Assembly: GCA_016286035.1 (NCBI GenBank)
Contig: JAEERY010000020.1
Coordinates: 1 to 64,000 of the forward strand
Length of the DNA: 64,000 nt
Reading direction: 5' to 3'
Source of the DNA: Lachnospiraceae bacterium
GTDB taxonomy: Bacteria; Bacillota; Clostridia; Lachnospirales; Lachnospiraceae
Shown: piece by piece, positions 16,784 to 25,587 of the stretch
Layout: every line of letters starts with the position of its first letter
Numbering within the stretch: the first letter of the stretch is position 1
Program-made: the position numbers and the translations under genes
The notes under the pieces: model-generated
The model's database searches: none
Seen by the model: only the letters and a program-made list of their open reading frames with translations
What the model was told of the DNA's origin: nothing

Positions 16784-17935
16784 ATGGAGTCAAATACTTA
16801 TTTAAGTTATGACAGATACTATCATCTGGTAAGGAAAACAATCTGCCGTTATATTGCAGGAAAGGTCAATTTTGAGGGAGAAACCATCCCTGATGATCTG
16901 GGTCCCATGTTTATCCTTTGCAATCACAACACGGATTTTGATTTTCTGCTTCTTTCTTCGGTAAGCAAAACACCGCTTGATTTCGTTGCGACCGAAACAA
17001 TGCTGAGGATGGGAACAGTATCCAAGATATCAGCAAAAAAATTCAAGCCTATACTGCATGATAAAGGTTCGAGCGGAACAGGAACTCTTAAACAAATCGT
17101 ATCAAGAATAAAAGACGGCAGGAGCGTTTTGCTCTTTCCGGAAGGCAACCGTTCTTTTGACGGCAAGACAGGAGACGTATCTGCATCTCTTGGCAAAACG
17201 GCAAAGATGATAGGAGCAACCCTTGTGGTGTACAGGCTTAACGGTGGATATTTTACAACACCCAGATGGGGAAGAGAGATACGAAAGGGCAGAATGTCAG
17301 GCAAAGTTGCAGCAATAGTTACTCCTGAAGAGCTTTCCGCTATGTCTGCACAGGATATTCAGAGTCTTATTAAGAACGGTCTTATGACTGATGCTTATGA
17401 GGAGCAAAAAGAAAACCCCGTTCTTTTCAAAAGCAATGTAAGAGCGGAGTATCTTGAATCTCTTTTATTTATCTGTCCAAAGTGCCAAAAGACAGGCACT
17501 CTTACTTCCAGGAAAGATGAACTGACATGCAGCTGCGGTTACAGACTTACCATGGATGAATACGGCTATCTTTGTGATGAGTATAACAAAAAGCATACCA
17601 TAACCGAGCTTTTTGATGATCAGAAGATGTACCTTACAAAGATCAAAGATAATACTTTGGATCGATCCATATGGTCTGACAATGTGCAGCTTATTAAGTT
17701 AAAACGCGATCACAGTATTGTATCAGAGGAGGCTGTAAACCTTTCGGCCTTTAAAGATCATCTGATGATAAACAATGAGAAGTTACCAATAGATCATATC
17801 GTAAGTATTGATATCGTTCAAAGGAACAGACTGATCATACATGTAGATAACAGTGATGTACGTTATGAGTTTACCGGTGAAAATGCTTTTAACGCAGTCA
17901 AGTACCGGATTTGGTTCCAAATATCTTCTTCCTGA
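16784..17935 (+). CDS. PlsC-like acyltransferase with zinc ribbon
   Basis: 383 residues. The lysophospholipid acyltransferase core shows the H(X)4D motif CNHNTDFDF (H48, D53) and FPEGNRS near residue 120. After the catalytic domain there is a treble-clef-like zinc ribbon (CPKC then CSCGY, about 230-256) and a C-terminal beta-rich domain. PlsC enzymes acylate lysophosphatidic acid at the membrane, but the extra domains make the substrate uncertain. The ATG at 16784 has AGGAGG 6 bp upstream; an earlier ATG at 16742 lacks one. The gene ends 38 bp inside the convergent symporter gene. Confidence 0.82.
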   Translation: MESNTYLSYDRYYHLVRKTICRYIAGKVNFEGETIPDDLGPMFILCNHNTDFDFLLLSSVSKTPLDFVATETMLRMGTVSKISAKKFKPILHDKGSSGTGTLKQIVSRIKDGRSVLLFPEGNRSFDGKTGDVSASLGKTAKMIGATLVVYRLNGGYFTTPRWGREIRKGRMSGKVAAIVTPEELSAMSAQDIQSLIKNGLMTDAYEEQKENPVLFKSNVRAEYLESLLFICPKCQKTGTLTSRKDELTCSCGYRLTMDEYGYLCDEYNKKHTITELFDDQKMYLTKIKDNTLDRSIWSDNVQLIKLKRDHSIVSEEAVNLSAFKDHLMINNEKLPIDHIVSIDIVQRNRLIIHVDNSDVRYEFTGENAFNAVKYRIWFQISSS

Positions 17936-19283
17936 ATAACAGGATATTGATGATGACAAATGATATAAACAGCAGTAACAGGGCAAGCGGCGGATTCTTT
18001 GGAGCAAAAGATGCAAGGAACATTAGCGGAAAGCCAAATACAATTGCCGGAAAGTTCTGGTATACCATGTTGTCGGATGCCGGTGTTGTGAATTTATAAT
18101 CAACTTCTCTTAAAAGGATTATTCCAGTACTGGCTGTACCTGTCAGCATGCCATACATCATAAGAAACTGTTCTCTTTTGTACTCAGGGAATAGTCTGTC
18201 GGCAACAAAATGATTATAGGCAAATGTGGCTGTAAGTCCGACTGTTCCTAAAATGATAAGAACGATCCAGTAACTCTTTATAACCTCAAGTCTTATAGCG
18301 GCAATTCCGGCAACAACCATCAGGTCGAACAAAAAGTTGCTGATCCTTGTCATAAGAAAATCATTCAGGTAAGATCTGTGGATTATACCTTTGTCGGTCA
18401 GTTTCATCACTACTGACTTCATTATCGTAGCCGTTATAACACCCAATAGGAAGTTAAAGCCATATATCACGGATCTCATTCCGGGAAGAAGGGAACCCAA
18501 AAACTTCATGATCAGAAATGTCAGCATGTAAGCGGATGTTACAAATGCAAACTGCACTGTGATCTTGTCCATGCTCTCCTGCATGGGTATCTCATTTATT
18601 CCCTGGATCTCTTCGGATTTTATTGCAACCGCAGTTGCGCTGTTTCCTACAATAAGACCTTTGTATTTCATTATATTCAGATAGATAACACCGCCGATAC
18701 TTGCGCTTAAAAAGCCTAAAGCGGCAATGGAAAGACCGAAACTCTTTCCGCCAATGAAGCCGAAATCATTTTCATATATCCCGCCATAGTTTAAGGCCTG
18801 TCCCGTACCCTGACCATAGCCGAAGGGTAAAAGAAGTCCGGAAGCGGGAAAGAAACTTGGAACTATGATCGCTGTTATGATAGTGATACCAAGACCTAAG
18901 ACTCCCTGTAAAAGGTATGTCGAGACTGTTGTAAGACCGGTATTGAAGATGTCTGTCATACGTTTCTTTGAAATCTTGGTCTTCGAGGGTTTGAAAGCTG
19001 TAGCTATGAATCCCAGAGCAAGAGAATGATAGGTGATTATTTCCAGGGCAGCGTTGCCTTTGCCACCAAAGAAATCCGTATCGAACATATCTGCATTGAA
19101 TATAAGCTTATAGATAAATGCTATTAAAAGAAGAATGATACCGCCTAAGACCGAAGCGGGCATCAGTGAGTTGCGAAGCGGCTTTATCAGACGCTTTAAA
19201 GTATTGGCTGTGATAACAGCAAGTAAAAGAACGGAGATGAGGAGCAAGAATCCCCATACGTCGTTATCCCAAAAGTTGTTCAT
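17898..19283 (-). CDS. Sodium/glutamate symporter-type transporter
   Basis: 461 residues and about 11-12 hydrophobic helices. LPFGYGQGTGQALNYG and GGKSFGLSIAALGFLSASIGG resemble the glycine-rich re-entrant segments of the ESS (GltS) family, which carries glutamate with sodium. The ATG at 19283 was chosen for the GGAGG site; an in-frame TTG at 19298 precedes it. Its 3' end overlaps the end of the plsC-like gene on the other strand, with no terminator between them. Confidence 0.82.
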   Translation of the reverse strand: MNNFWDNDVWGFLLLISVLLLAVITANTLKRLIKPLRNSLMPASVLGGIILLLIAFIYKLIFNADMFDTDFFGGKGNAALEIITYHSLALGFIATAFKPSKTKISKKRMTDIFNTGLTTVSTYLLQGVLGLGITIITAIIVPSFFPASGLLLPFGYGQGTGQALNYGGIYENDFGFIGGKSFGLSIAALGFLSASIGGVIYLNIMKYKGLIVGNSATAVAIKSEEIQGINEIPMQESMDKITVQFAFVTSAYMLTFLIMKFLGSLLPGMRSVIYGFNFLLGVITATIMKSVVMKLTDKGIIHRSYLNDFLMTRISNFLFDLMVVAGIAAIRLEVIKSYWIVLIILGTVGLTATFAYNHFVADRLFPEYKREQFLMMYGMLTGTASTGIILLREVDYKFTTPASDNMVYQNFPAIVFGFPLMFLASFAPKNPPLALLLLFISFVIINILLFRKKIFGTKSGT

Positions 19284-19468
19284 TTTGTCTTCCTCCAATA
19301 ACTATAATATATTTTTGACGGTACTGATTGCAAGATTTATAAGAATTTTCATACATATAATTTTTATGAATTGTTATCCGGTTGTATGTCTGAGAGTTTT
19401 GTTTATAATTGAATTGTATGGTTAAAGCTAATAAACGAAACATATAAGAGTTTTTTGAGGTACATATA

Positions 19469-19924
19469 ATGGAAAACATAATCATGACACCTATAGGAAA
19501 AGTAATCAACGAGGTAGCTGAAAGAAAGGATACATCATGGGGTAGCGATACATCCAGCATAGTTCTTGACAAATCCTACATTTCGGGGTTAAAGGGACTT
19601 GAGGATTTCTCTCATGCGATCATCATATTTTACCTTGATAAGGCTCGGTATATAAAGGAGAAGCATCTGCAGAGAAGACCGCAAAACAGAGATGATATGC
19701 CACTTGTCGGGATCTTTTCCCAGAGAGGAAAGGACAGGCCCAACCGGATAGGAATGACATCTGTTGAGATCGTTTCCGTAACGGATGACACCTTGACGGT
19801 AAAGGGACTGGATGCCGTAGACGGAACGCCGGTTTTAGATATAAAACCGTATTATCCTGCATACGATAAAAAGCAGGCTATGGTACCGGAATGGGTAGAC
19901 AGATTGATGGAACATTATTTCTGA
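19469..19924 (+). CDS. TsaA/TrmO-like tRNA m6t6A methyltransferase-family protein
   Basis: 151 residues. Family features are MTPIGKVINEV at the start, GLEDFSHAIIIFYLDKA, PLVGIFSQRGKDRPNRIGMT and LDAVDGTPVLDIKPYYP. TrmO (YaeB) uses S-adenosylmethionine to methylate t6A37 in some tRNAs. This is the short form without the C-terminal extension of the E. coli enzyme, so the substrate is not certain. It is a single gene. Confidence 0.83.
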   Translation: MENIIMTPIGKVINEVAERKDTSWGSDTSSIVLDKSYISGLKGLEDFSHAIIIFYLDKARYIKEKHLQRRPQNRDDMPLVGIFSQRGKDRPNRIGMTSVEIVSVTDDTLTVKGLDAVDGTPVLDIKPYYPAYDKKQAMVPEWVDRLMEHYF

Positions 19925-19975
19925 AAAATTCTATTACAGATCAAGTGATAAGATACATCTAAAATGGTGAAAAGT

Positions 19976-20728
19976 ATGAAAAGGTTTTTGTTTTTTCTAA
20001 CGGGGGTGTTTTTGATAATGGGATTGTTCGGATGCGGAAAGAAAGTGTATGCACTGAATTTTGACGGTTATGGCTTTGAATCAAAGAAAACCTCGTATGA
20101 ACAGGGAGAAGAAGTAACTGTTTATTACGATATCATCGCAACAGACACGGATTACAGTTTTTATTGTGACAGTGATGTAGATATGAAGCGGAATTATGAT
20201 GATAAGCATGGATATGTTTTCGTTTTTACTATGCCGGATCATGACGTTACGCTGCATGTTGAATCGAGAAATACCATGGAATATGATCCCAGTGCGAATC
20301 TTTCCGAAACACCTGAGAATCTTGAAGCTGAGATCAATCCCGAGAATATGCTGTTCGATTATTATGAGAAGAGTGTAGCAACCGAAAACGGTGACGGTTA
20401 TGAAGAATATGTATTGTATGAGAGAGAAGAAGGAAACGGAACGATCCTGGCCGTATATGTGAAGGAGGAAGGCGCAGACGAAAAGATGGAATGCTGCCTT
20501 GTTCCGGATGAAACATGGGATTACTGCATGAACATAGCCAGAGGTTATAACATGGCAGGCTGGGAGAAAGAGACCAGTCTGGAGGGTAAGTATATCGTAG
20601 TTAAATTCAAAGATTCAAAAGGTGAACCGGTGCGTGTCACCTCGGATGAGATGCCAAAAGACGGATATGGAGCGTTTGATTCCATTTCGGAGATACTGTG
20701 GAAGGCGTGGAAGCAGTACGGGGAATAG
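19976..20728 (+). CDS. Hypothetical lipoprotein
   Basis: About 250 residues. It has a lipoprotein signal peptide (KRFLFFLTGVFLIMGLFGC), then a beta-rich domain of some 70 residues with YEQGEEVTVYYDIIATDTDY, and a second domain. No family recognised. The ATG at 19976 has a GGTGAAA site; the in-frame ATG at 19964 has none. It is followed after 42 bp by the zinc-ribbon membrane protein gene, and both are probably envelope proteins. Confidence 0.6.
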   Translation: MKRFLFFLTGVFLIMGLFGCGKKVYALNFDGYGFESKKTSYEQGEEVTVYYDIIATDTDYSFYCDSDVDMKRNYDDKHGYVFVFTMPDHDVTLHVESRNTMEYDPSANLSETPENLEAEINPENMLFDYYEKSVATENGDGYEEYVLYEREEGNGTILAVYVKEEGADEKMECCLVPDETWDYCMNIARGYNMAGWEKETSLEGKYIVVKFKDSKGEPVRVTSDEMPKDGYGAFDSISEILWKAWKQYGE

Positions 20729-20770
20729 TGCTTATAAAATGCAGGGTTTGTGTTTAAGGGGGTAAAGAGT

Positions 20771-22030
20771 ATGGCAGTAACAGTGATCCTTTTTTTCATC
20801 ATGGCAGCATCCTTTATATGGATGATGATCAATCTGTTTAATGTTTTACGTGTAAAGACCAAGATCTTAAGTAAGCGTGAACTGAGAAAAGAGGTATTAA
20901 AACAGGCAAACAAATTCAGATTAAAAGATCCTGTTATAACGTGCGATTATTGCGGGTGCAAGATCGATACAAAAAAAGATAAGAAATGTCCCGGATGCGG
21001 AGCTTCCTATAACCTTGATGAAGAATGGATAAGACGTCATGATGTAAGTGAAGAATATTTAGAGAAGAATTCGGATAAGGTTAATGAGACACTCGAATCG
21101 AAGAACAGTGAAGAGACCAAAAAGGCTAAAAAAAGACTGCTGATCTCCTGTTGTATAACAGGTGTACTTATCGCACTCTTTTGTGTATCCGGAAAGATCG
21201 AATACAGATACCCCGAGACAAGAAAGAATGAAGAGCTTAACAACGGTAAGAGCTATCATACGTATGCCGAAGCTGATTATTCTGTTGACGGAGACGGTAT
21301 AGTCTATGAGGATGATAATATAACCATAAAGATCACAGGGATATATCATGGCGATCATACCTATTCTGATGAGCTTTACGGTTCTGTCGGCGATGTTAAA
21401 GTGGGATTCCTTATCAGCAACAGGACAAATGAAGATGTGCAGATAGTCTGCACATGTGATTCAATAAGCGGGATAACCAGAGAATGGTCATATATATTCT
21501 TTAATAATAAATTTAGGAAGAACAGTGATACGACTATATATGAAGAAATATATTCCGTACCTCAACAGAGAGTATCGGAACTGATCTTCTCAGAGATAAA
21601 AATCCGTTATGATGACCCTTCTGAAGATGTGGATTCTAAAGATCCGGTCATTGTTTCAACAGGAGCAGACAGATCGGAGATTCTTGATAAAGAGGATTTC
21701 ATACTGCTCTATTCAAGCGAAAAGGTAGATATTTATAAGTATTACATAAAGAATGATAAGGAAGACTGTGATCTTATCATTCATAACAAGACCGACAAGA
21801 CCATGACCATGGAATGTGACGGGGTTACTGCGGATGATAAGGATGTTAAGAATCCGTATGTATTCTACAATACATCTGTTCCGCCGCATTATACTTTCGT
21901 GGCCAATTATTATCATGCGTTTGATTATGATTACGGTGATACAAAGGGCAAGGCGGTCCAGACATCTTTTACGTTCAAGTTTAGAGAGGATCCCAAACAG
22001 AGTTTTTCGACCGGATATTTTGATATGTGA
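20771..22030 (+). CDS. Membrane protein with cytoplasmic zinc ribbon, unknown function
   Basis: 419 residues. TM1 about 5-26, a zinc ribbon CDYCGCKIDTKKDKKCPGCG at about 60-80, a coiled segment, TM2 near 125-142, then a large acidic, tyrosine-rich extracytoplasmic domain with beta repeats (NITIKITGIYHGDHTY). No known family. The AAGGGGG site 8 bp upstream fixes the start; an earlier frame opening at 20750 has no site. Confidence 0.6.
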   Translation: MAVTVILFFIMAASFIWMMINLFNVLRVKTKILSKRELRKEVLKQANKFRLKDPVITCDYCGCKIDTKKDKKCPGCGASYNLDEEWIRRHDVSEEYLEKNSDKVNETLESKNSEETKKAKKRLLISCCITGVLIALFCVSGKIEYRYPETRKNEELNNGKSYHTYAEADYSVDGDGIVYEDDNITIKITGIYHGDHTYSDELYGSVGDVKVGFLISNRTNEDVQIVCTCDSISGITREWSYIFFNNKFRKNSDTTIYEEIYSVPQQRVSELIFSEIKIRYDDPSEDVDSKDPVIVSTGADRSEILDKEDFILLYSSEKVDIYKYYIKNDKEDCDLIIHNKTDKTMTMECDGVTADDKDVKNPYVFYNTSVPPHYTFVANYYHAFDYDYGDTKGKAVQTSFTFKFREDPKQSFSTGYFDM

Positions 22031-22114
22031 TACAAACCGAGATCGATAAGATCAGACATGTGATAATGTTATGACCCGTGAAAATATAGGATGAAGGTAA
22101 TTTAGGAGGAAGGA

Positions 22115-23617
22115 ATGAGTAATAAGTTATCGACTGAATATGGTGAGTTTCTGCACAATAACCGTATCAAGGTCAACAAGTATTTAAATATGGTTCTGTG
22201 GTTTTTTGTGATAACAGGACCTGCAATAGCACTGGGAGTCAAGGGAGGAATATTCCCTTATCTTACCTATGGTACATGTTTAAGCATTTCTGTTGTTGTC
22301 ATAGTTCTGTCAACGATCCATCTGATCCTGACAAAGCGGATACCAAGTTCGAAGGTGACCTGTATCTTTGCGCTTACAGCTCTGGATATACTGATCGTGT
22401 ACATGTCTTATTCACATGTAAGCATTCATCTTACATGGTTTCTTGTTCCGCTGTTAAGCCTTCTGTTTTGTGATAAGATCATATACTTTTATGCAGTCAT
22501 ACTCAATTATATTTTGATGTTTATCACTACATGGCTGACTGCGCCGTATTATTCTGCAGTGAGAACGGATCATGAATCCGTGGGAGCATATTTTGCCGAT
22601 GTGATGAGCGGTTTTACCATAGAGACCATCATAATGTTCGCATCCGGATATATCATCGGAAAACTGACACTGGAATACTTTAAGGGTCTGTTCGATCAGT
22701 ATAAGGTGATCCGTGAACAGGAAAAGGAAATGAAAGAGAAGATGGAGATACTCGATTCTATGGCAGAGATCTATGACAATGTCAATCTGATAGACTTTGT
22801 CAATAACACCGAGGTATCCCTGAGAGGTGAAAATCAGGAGATACATGGTATAGATATGAGTGCGCAGACGCAGACCATCATGAATCAGAGGATAAAGAAT
22901 CAGGTAATGCCGGATCAAATGGAGAATTTCTTAAAGTTCACCAACATAAAGACCGTAAGAGCAAGACTGTCGCATAAGAAAGTCATAAGCTCTGATTTCA
23001 TAGACATAGTTTCGGGATGGTTCAGAGCACAGTACATAACAGTTGATTCTACATTGGACGGTATTCCTAATGTTGTTATATTCACGACAAGAAATGTAGA
23101 TGAGGAGAAACGCAGGGAGGAGAATCTTATCAGGATATCAATGACTGATGAGATGACAAGACTCTTTAACAGAAGATGTTTTGATGAGGATCTTAAAGAA
23201 TTAAGAAAAAGTGAGCTGGCGGAGAATTTTGTATTATTCTCTGTTGATGTCAATGGATTAAAGACCGTAAACGATACAAAAGGACATGCGGCAGGTGATG
23301 AACTGATAAAGGGAGCCGCCGATTGTCTGGCTCTTTCGATAGGAAATAAAGGAAAAGTATACAGAACAGGCGGCGATGAATTCATGGCCATTGTTCATAC
23401 AGACAATCCGGAGGAACTTAGAAAGAGTATCCAGGATAGAACAAAAGAATGGCATGGTATATACACAGACGAGATCACGCTTTCTGTGGGCTTTGCAACA
23501 ACCAAAAACCATAAGGATAAATCTATAGATGAGCTTGAGCATATCGCAGATGCGGATATGTATAACGAGAAAGAAAAGTTCTATAGAGAAAGAGGGCTTG
23601 AGAGAAGAAGACAGTAG
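22115..23617 (+). CDS. Membrane diguanylate cyclase
   Basis: 500 residues. Five or six hydrophobic helices occupy about residues 20-190, then a linker with a coiled coil, then a GGDEF domain with the intact active site GGDEF at 419-423 and MTDEMTRLFNRRCF at its start. It makes cyclic di-GMP from two GTP at the membrane. The inhibitory I-site RxxD, five residues before GGDEF, is absent. The ribosome site is AGGAGGAAGG. Confidence 0.92.
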   Translation: MSNKLSTEYGEFLHNNRIKVNKYLNMVLWFFVITGPAIALGVKGGIFPYLTYGTCLSISVVVIVLSTIHLILTKRIPSSKVTCIFALTALDILIVYMSYSHVSIHLTWFLVPLLSLLFCDKIIYFYAVILNYILMFITTWLTAPYYSAVRTDHESVGAYFADVMSGFTIETIIMFASGYIIGKLTLEYFKGLFDQYKVIREQEKEMKEKMEILDSMAEIYDNVNLIDFVNNTEVSLRGENQEIHGIDMSAQTQTIMNQRIKNQVMPDQMENFLKFTNIKTVRARLSHKKVISSDFIDIVSGWFRAQYITVDSTLDGIPNVVIFTTRNVDEEKRREENLIRISMTDEMTRLFNRRCFDEDLKELRKSELAENFVLFSVDVNGLKTVNDTKGHAAGDELIKGAADCLALSIGNKGKVYRTGGDEFMAIVHTDNPEELRKSIQDRTKEWHGIYTDEITLSVGFATTKNHKDKSIDELEHIADADMYNEKEKFYRERGLERRRQ

Positions 23618-23759
23618 GACGTTTCCCGATAAAAAAGCTTATTTAAGGTCAAACGCAAAATAAACGGGCTTATTTACTGTTTTTATTCATATATTTTGAT
23701 GTGATGTTCATTTATAATGATTAATGTAGGGAAGGGTATTAATAAACGGAGGTGCATAT

Positions 23760-24317
23760 ATGACGATTCTTATTATTTTGGTTATCATTGTTGTGTGTAT
23801 ATTGGGATGGTTCATATCAACATCAAACAACATTAATCGTGTAAAACTTAAGATAGAGGAAGCTCTTTCGGGAGTGGAGATACAGCTTAAGCAAAGATAT
23901 GATGTGCTCATGCAGGGCAAGAACATTGCTGAGCAGTATGCAAAGCATGAGCAGAAGGTGTTTGAGGAATTAAGACACCTTACTCAGGTTCCGAACAATG
24001 CTACAATTGATCAGCTTAACGAAGCATCCAAGACTCAGGAGACGGCTGTGAGAGGTCTTTTTGCATTGGGAGAGGCATATCCCGAACTGAAAAGTGCGGA
24101 GATCTTTAACAATCTGATCAAGACTCTTTCTGAACAGTCACAGCAGTATTCCGCATCAAGACGTGCCGTAAACGGAAATATAACAAAACTGAACAACTAT
24201 ATAGTATCGTTTCCTTCTTCGATCGTATGCGGGATGAAGGGTGTTGACAAAATGGATTATATACACGAGGAGAACATCGACCAGATCAAAGACATAGACA
24301 TGAATATGAATCTGTAG
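23760..24317 (+). CDS. lemA: LemA-family membrane protein
   Basis: 185 residues: an N-terminal membrane helix (2-22), then the helical LemA core (NNINRVKLKIEEALSGVEIQLKQRYDVL, ...LGEAYPELKSAEIFNNL). LemA proteins are membrane-anchored helical bundles of uncertain role, often paired with DUF3137 proteins as here, 11 bp downstream. ACGGAGG precedes the ATG. Confidence 0.92.
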   Translation: MTILIILVIIVVCILGWFISTSNNINRVKLKIEEALSGVEIQLKQRYDVLMQGKNIAEQYAKHEQKVFEELRHLTQVPNNATIDQLNEASKTQETAVRGLFALGEAYPELKSAEIFNNLIKTLSEQSQQYSASRRAVNGNITKLNNYIVSFPSSIVCGMKGVDKMDYIHEENIDQIKDIDMNMNL

Positions 24318-24328
24318 GGATGTGATAT

Positions 24329-25417
24329 ATGGGAAACGGACAACTCAGAAGAAAACTCAACAATTGTGATCTGGATCCTGAAAAGAAAGAACAGGTACTT
24401 AAAGAACTGGAGTACTTTAATTCTATCGCACCCAGGAGCTTAAAAGAAAGACTCCATATAAACAAAGAAAAGATGCAGGAGTTTACAGAGGAGCATAAGG
24501 TCGGGGTTGCTATAGGCCTTGTTCTGCTGATACCACTTATCATCATGCTTATGGCAGTTGCTCTGCAGTTCGCGGTTATCTTCGTGGTTTTCTGGGCCTT
24601 GTTCAGGACTAAAAGAGGCACACCGGAATATCAGGCTTATGATTTTAAAAATAAGGTGGCGCTGCCGACTGTCAGACTGTTTGATGATAAATTGGATCTT
24701 AACTATCATTACAACCGCAGTGAACTGATCGACGAAGACATGCACTACGGGCAGGCTCTGGTGGAAGAGCATCTGGTCCGTCCCATGAACAAGCGCTACA
24801 GAGATGTTACGTACTCTGCCTGCTCCTATGACTGGGGTAATACAGAGAATACAGATGCGTTCGAATTTATGGGATATAAACTGTACCATGAATGGGAAGA
24901 CTCAGACGGTGACAAACATGAGGATATATACTTTGACGGTGTGATCTTAAAGTTCAGGACGAGTTTCATGATAGAGGGCACGATCAACATCATGAGTACC
25001 ACCACAAAGAAAAATCTTATCGGAGTGGAAAAAGAGAAAAACCGCTTCAAAAAGATAAAGGATAAGGATATAGCCGTCATAGATACAGAAAACAATGAGT
25101 TTGCTGAAAACTTTGATACGATAGCGACTTACGATACGGAGGCATACAGATATCTGACTCCTTCGATGATAGAGGAACTGCTAAAGCTTAGAAAGGATTA
25201 CGATATCTGTTTATGTATTAAAGGAAATGTCATGACGGTCACGCTTAACAACAAAGGCTATAAAGGTGCAGAAAAAAGTGCTTTTTCTGTTACCAAGCCG
25301 CATTCGCGTTCTCTGGATTCTGAAGGTGAATTCACTAACATGTTAAGCAAATACAGAAATGCCATGATCTCGATATATGAGCTTAAGGATATACTTGATC
25401 CTCAGGGGAAATGCTAA
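24329..25417 (+). CDS. DUF3137-family membrane protein
   Basis: 362 residues with two adjacent hydrophobic helices around 55-95 (GLVLLIPLIIMLMAVALQFAVI) and a large soluble C-terminal region. Its place directly after lemA and the GVILKFRTSF / KNLIGVEKEKNRFKKIK style of the C-terminal domain match DUF3137. It is probably a partner of LemA. Confidence 0.8.
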   Translation: MGNGQLRRKLNNCDLDPEKKEQVLKELEYFNSIAPRSLKERLHINKEKMQEFTEEHKVGVAIGLVLLIPLIIMLMAVALQFAVIFVVFWALFRTKRGTPEYQAYDFKNKVALPTVRLFDDKLDLNYHYNRSELIDEDMHYGQALVEEHLVRPMNKRYRDVTYSACSYDWGNTENTDAFEFMGYKLYHEWEDSDGDKHEDIYFDGVILKFRTSFMIEGTINIMSTTTKKNLIGVEKEKNRFKKIKDKDIAVIDTENNEFAENFDTIATYDTEAYRYLTPSMIEELLKLRKDYDICLCIKGNVMTVTLNNKGYKGAEKSAFSVTKPHSRSLDSEGEFTNMLSKYRNAMISIYELKDILDPQGKC

Positions 25418-25453
25418 AGATCACATAAGGTAAATAAATTGGGATAAAACAGA

Positions 25454-25487
25454 AATACCGATGCAGTAAAATGCATCGGTATTTTTT
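25454..25487 (+). terminator. Rho-independent terminator
   Basis: AATACCGATGCA (25454-25465) and TGCATCGGTATT (25472-25483) form a perfect 12-bp stem followed by TTTTTT. It ends the lemA operon. Confidence 0.9.
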
Positions 25488-25587
25488 CGCACACTTCATT
25501 ATGCATGATATCATAATTCGAAAAACAAGTCTATACCTTTTTGCTGTTTTTTGCTAATATGTAGGAACAATAAAAAGGAGGGCTGAC

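Noticed and set aside
22454-22918. 154-residue minus-strand frame inside the diguanylate cyclase gene
   Set aside because: Antisense shadow of a well-supported gene; no ribosome site or family signal.
24440-24889. 149-residue minus-strand frame inside the DUF3137 gene
   Set aside because: Antisense shadow, no independent support.
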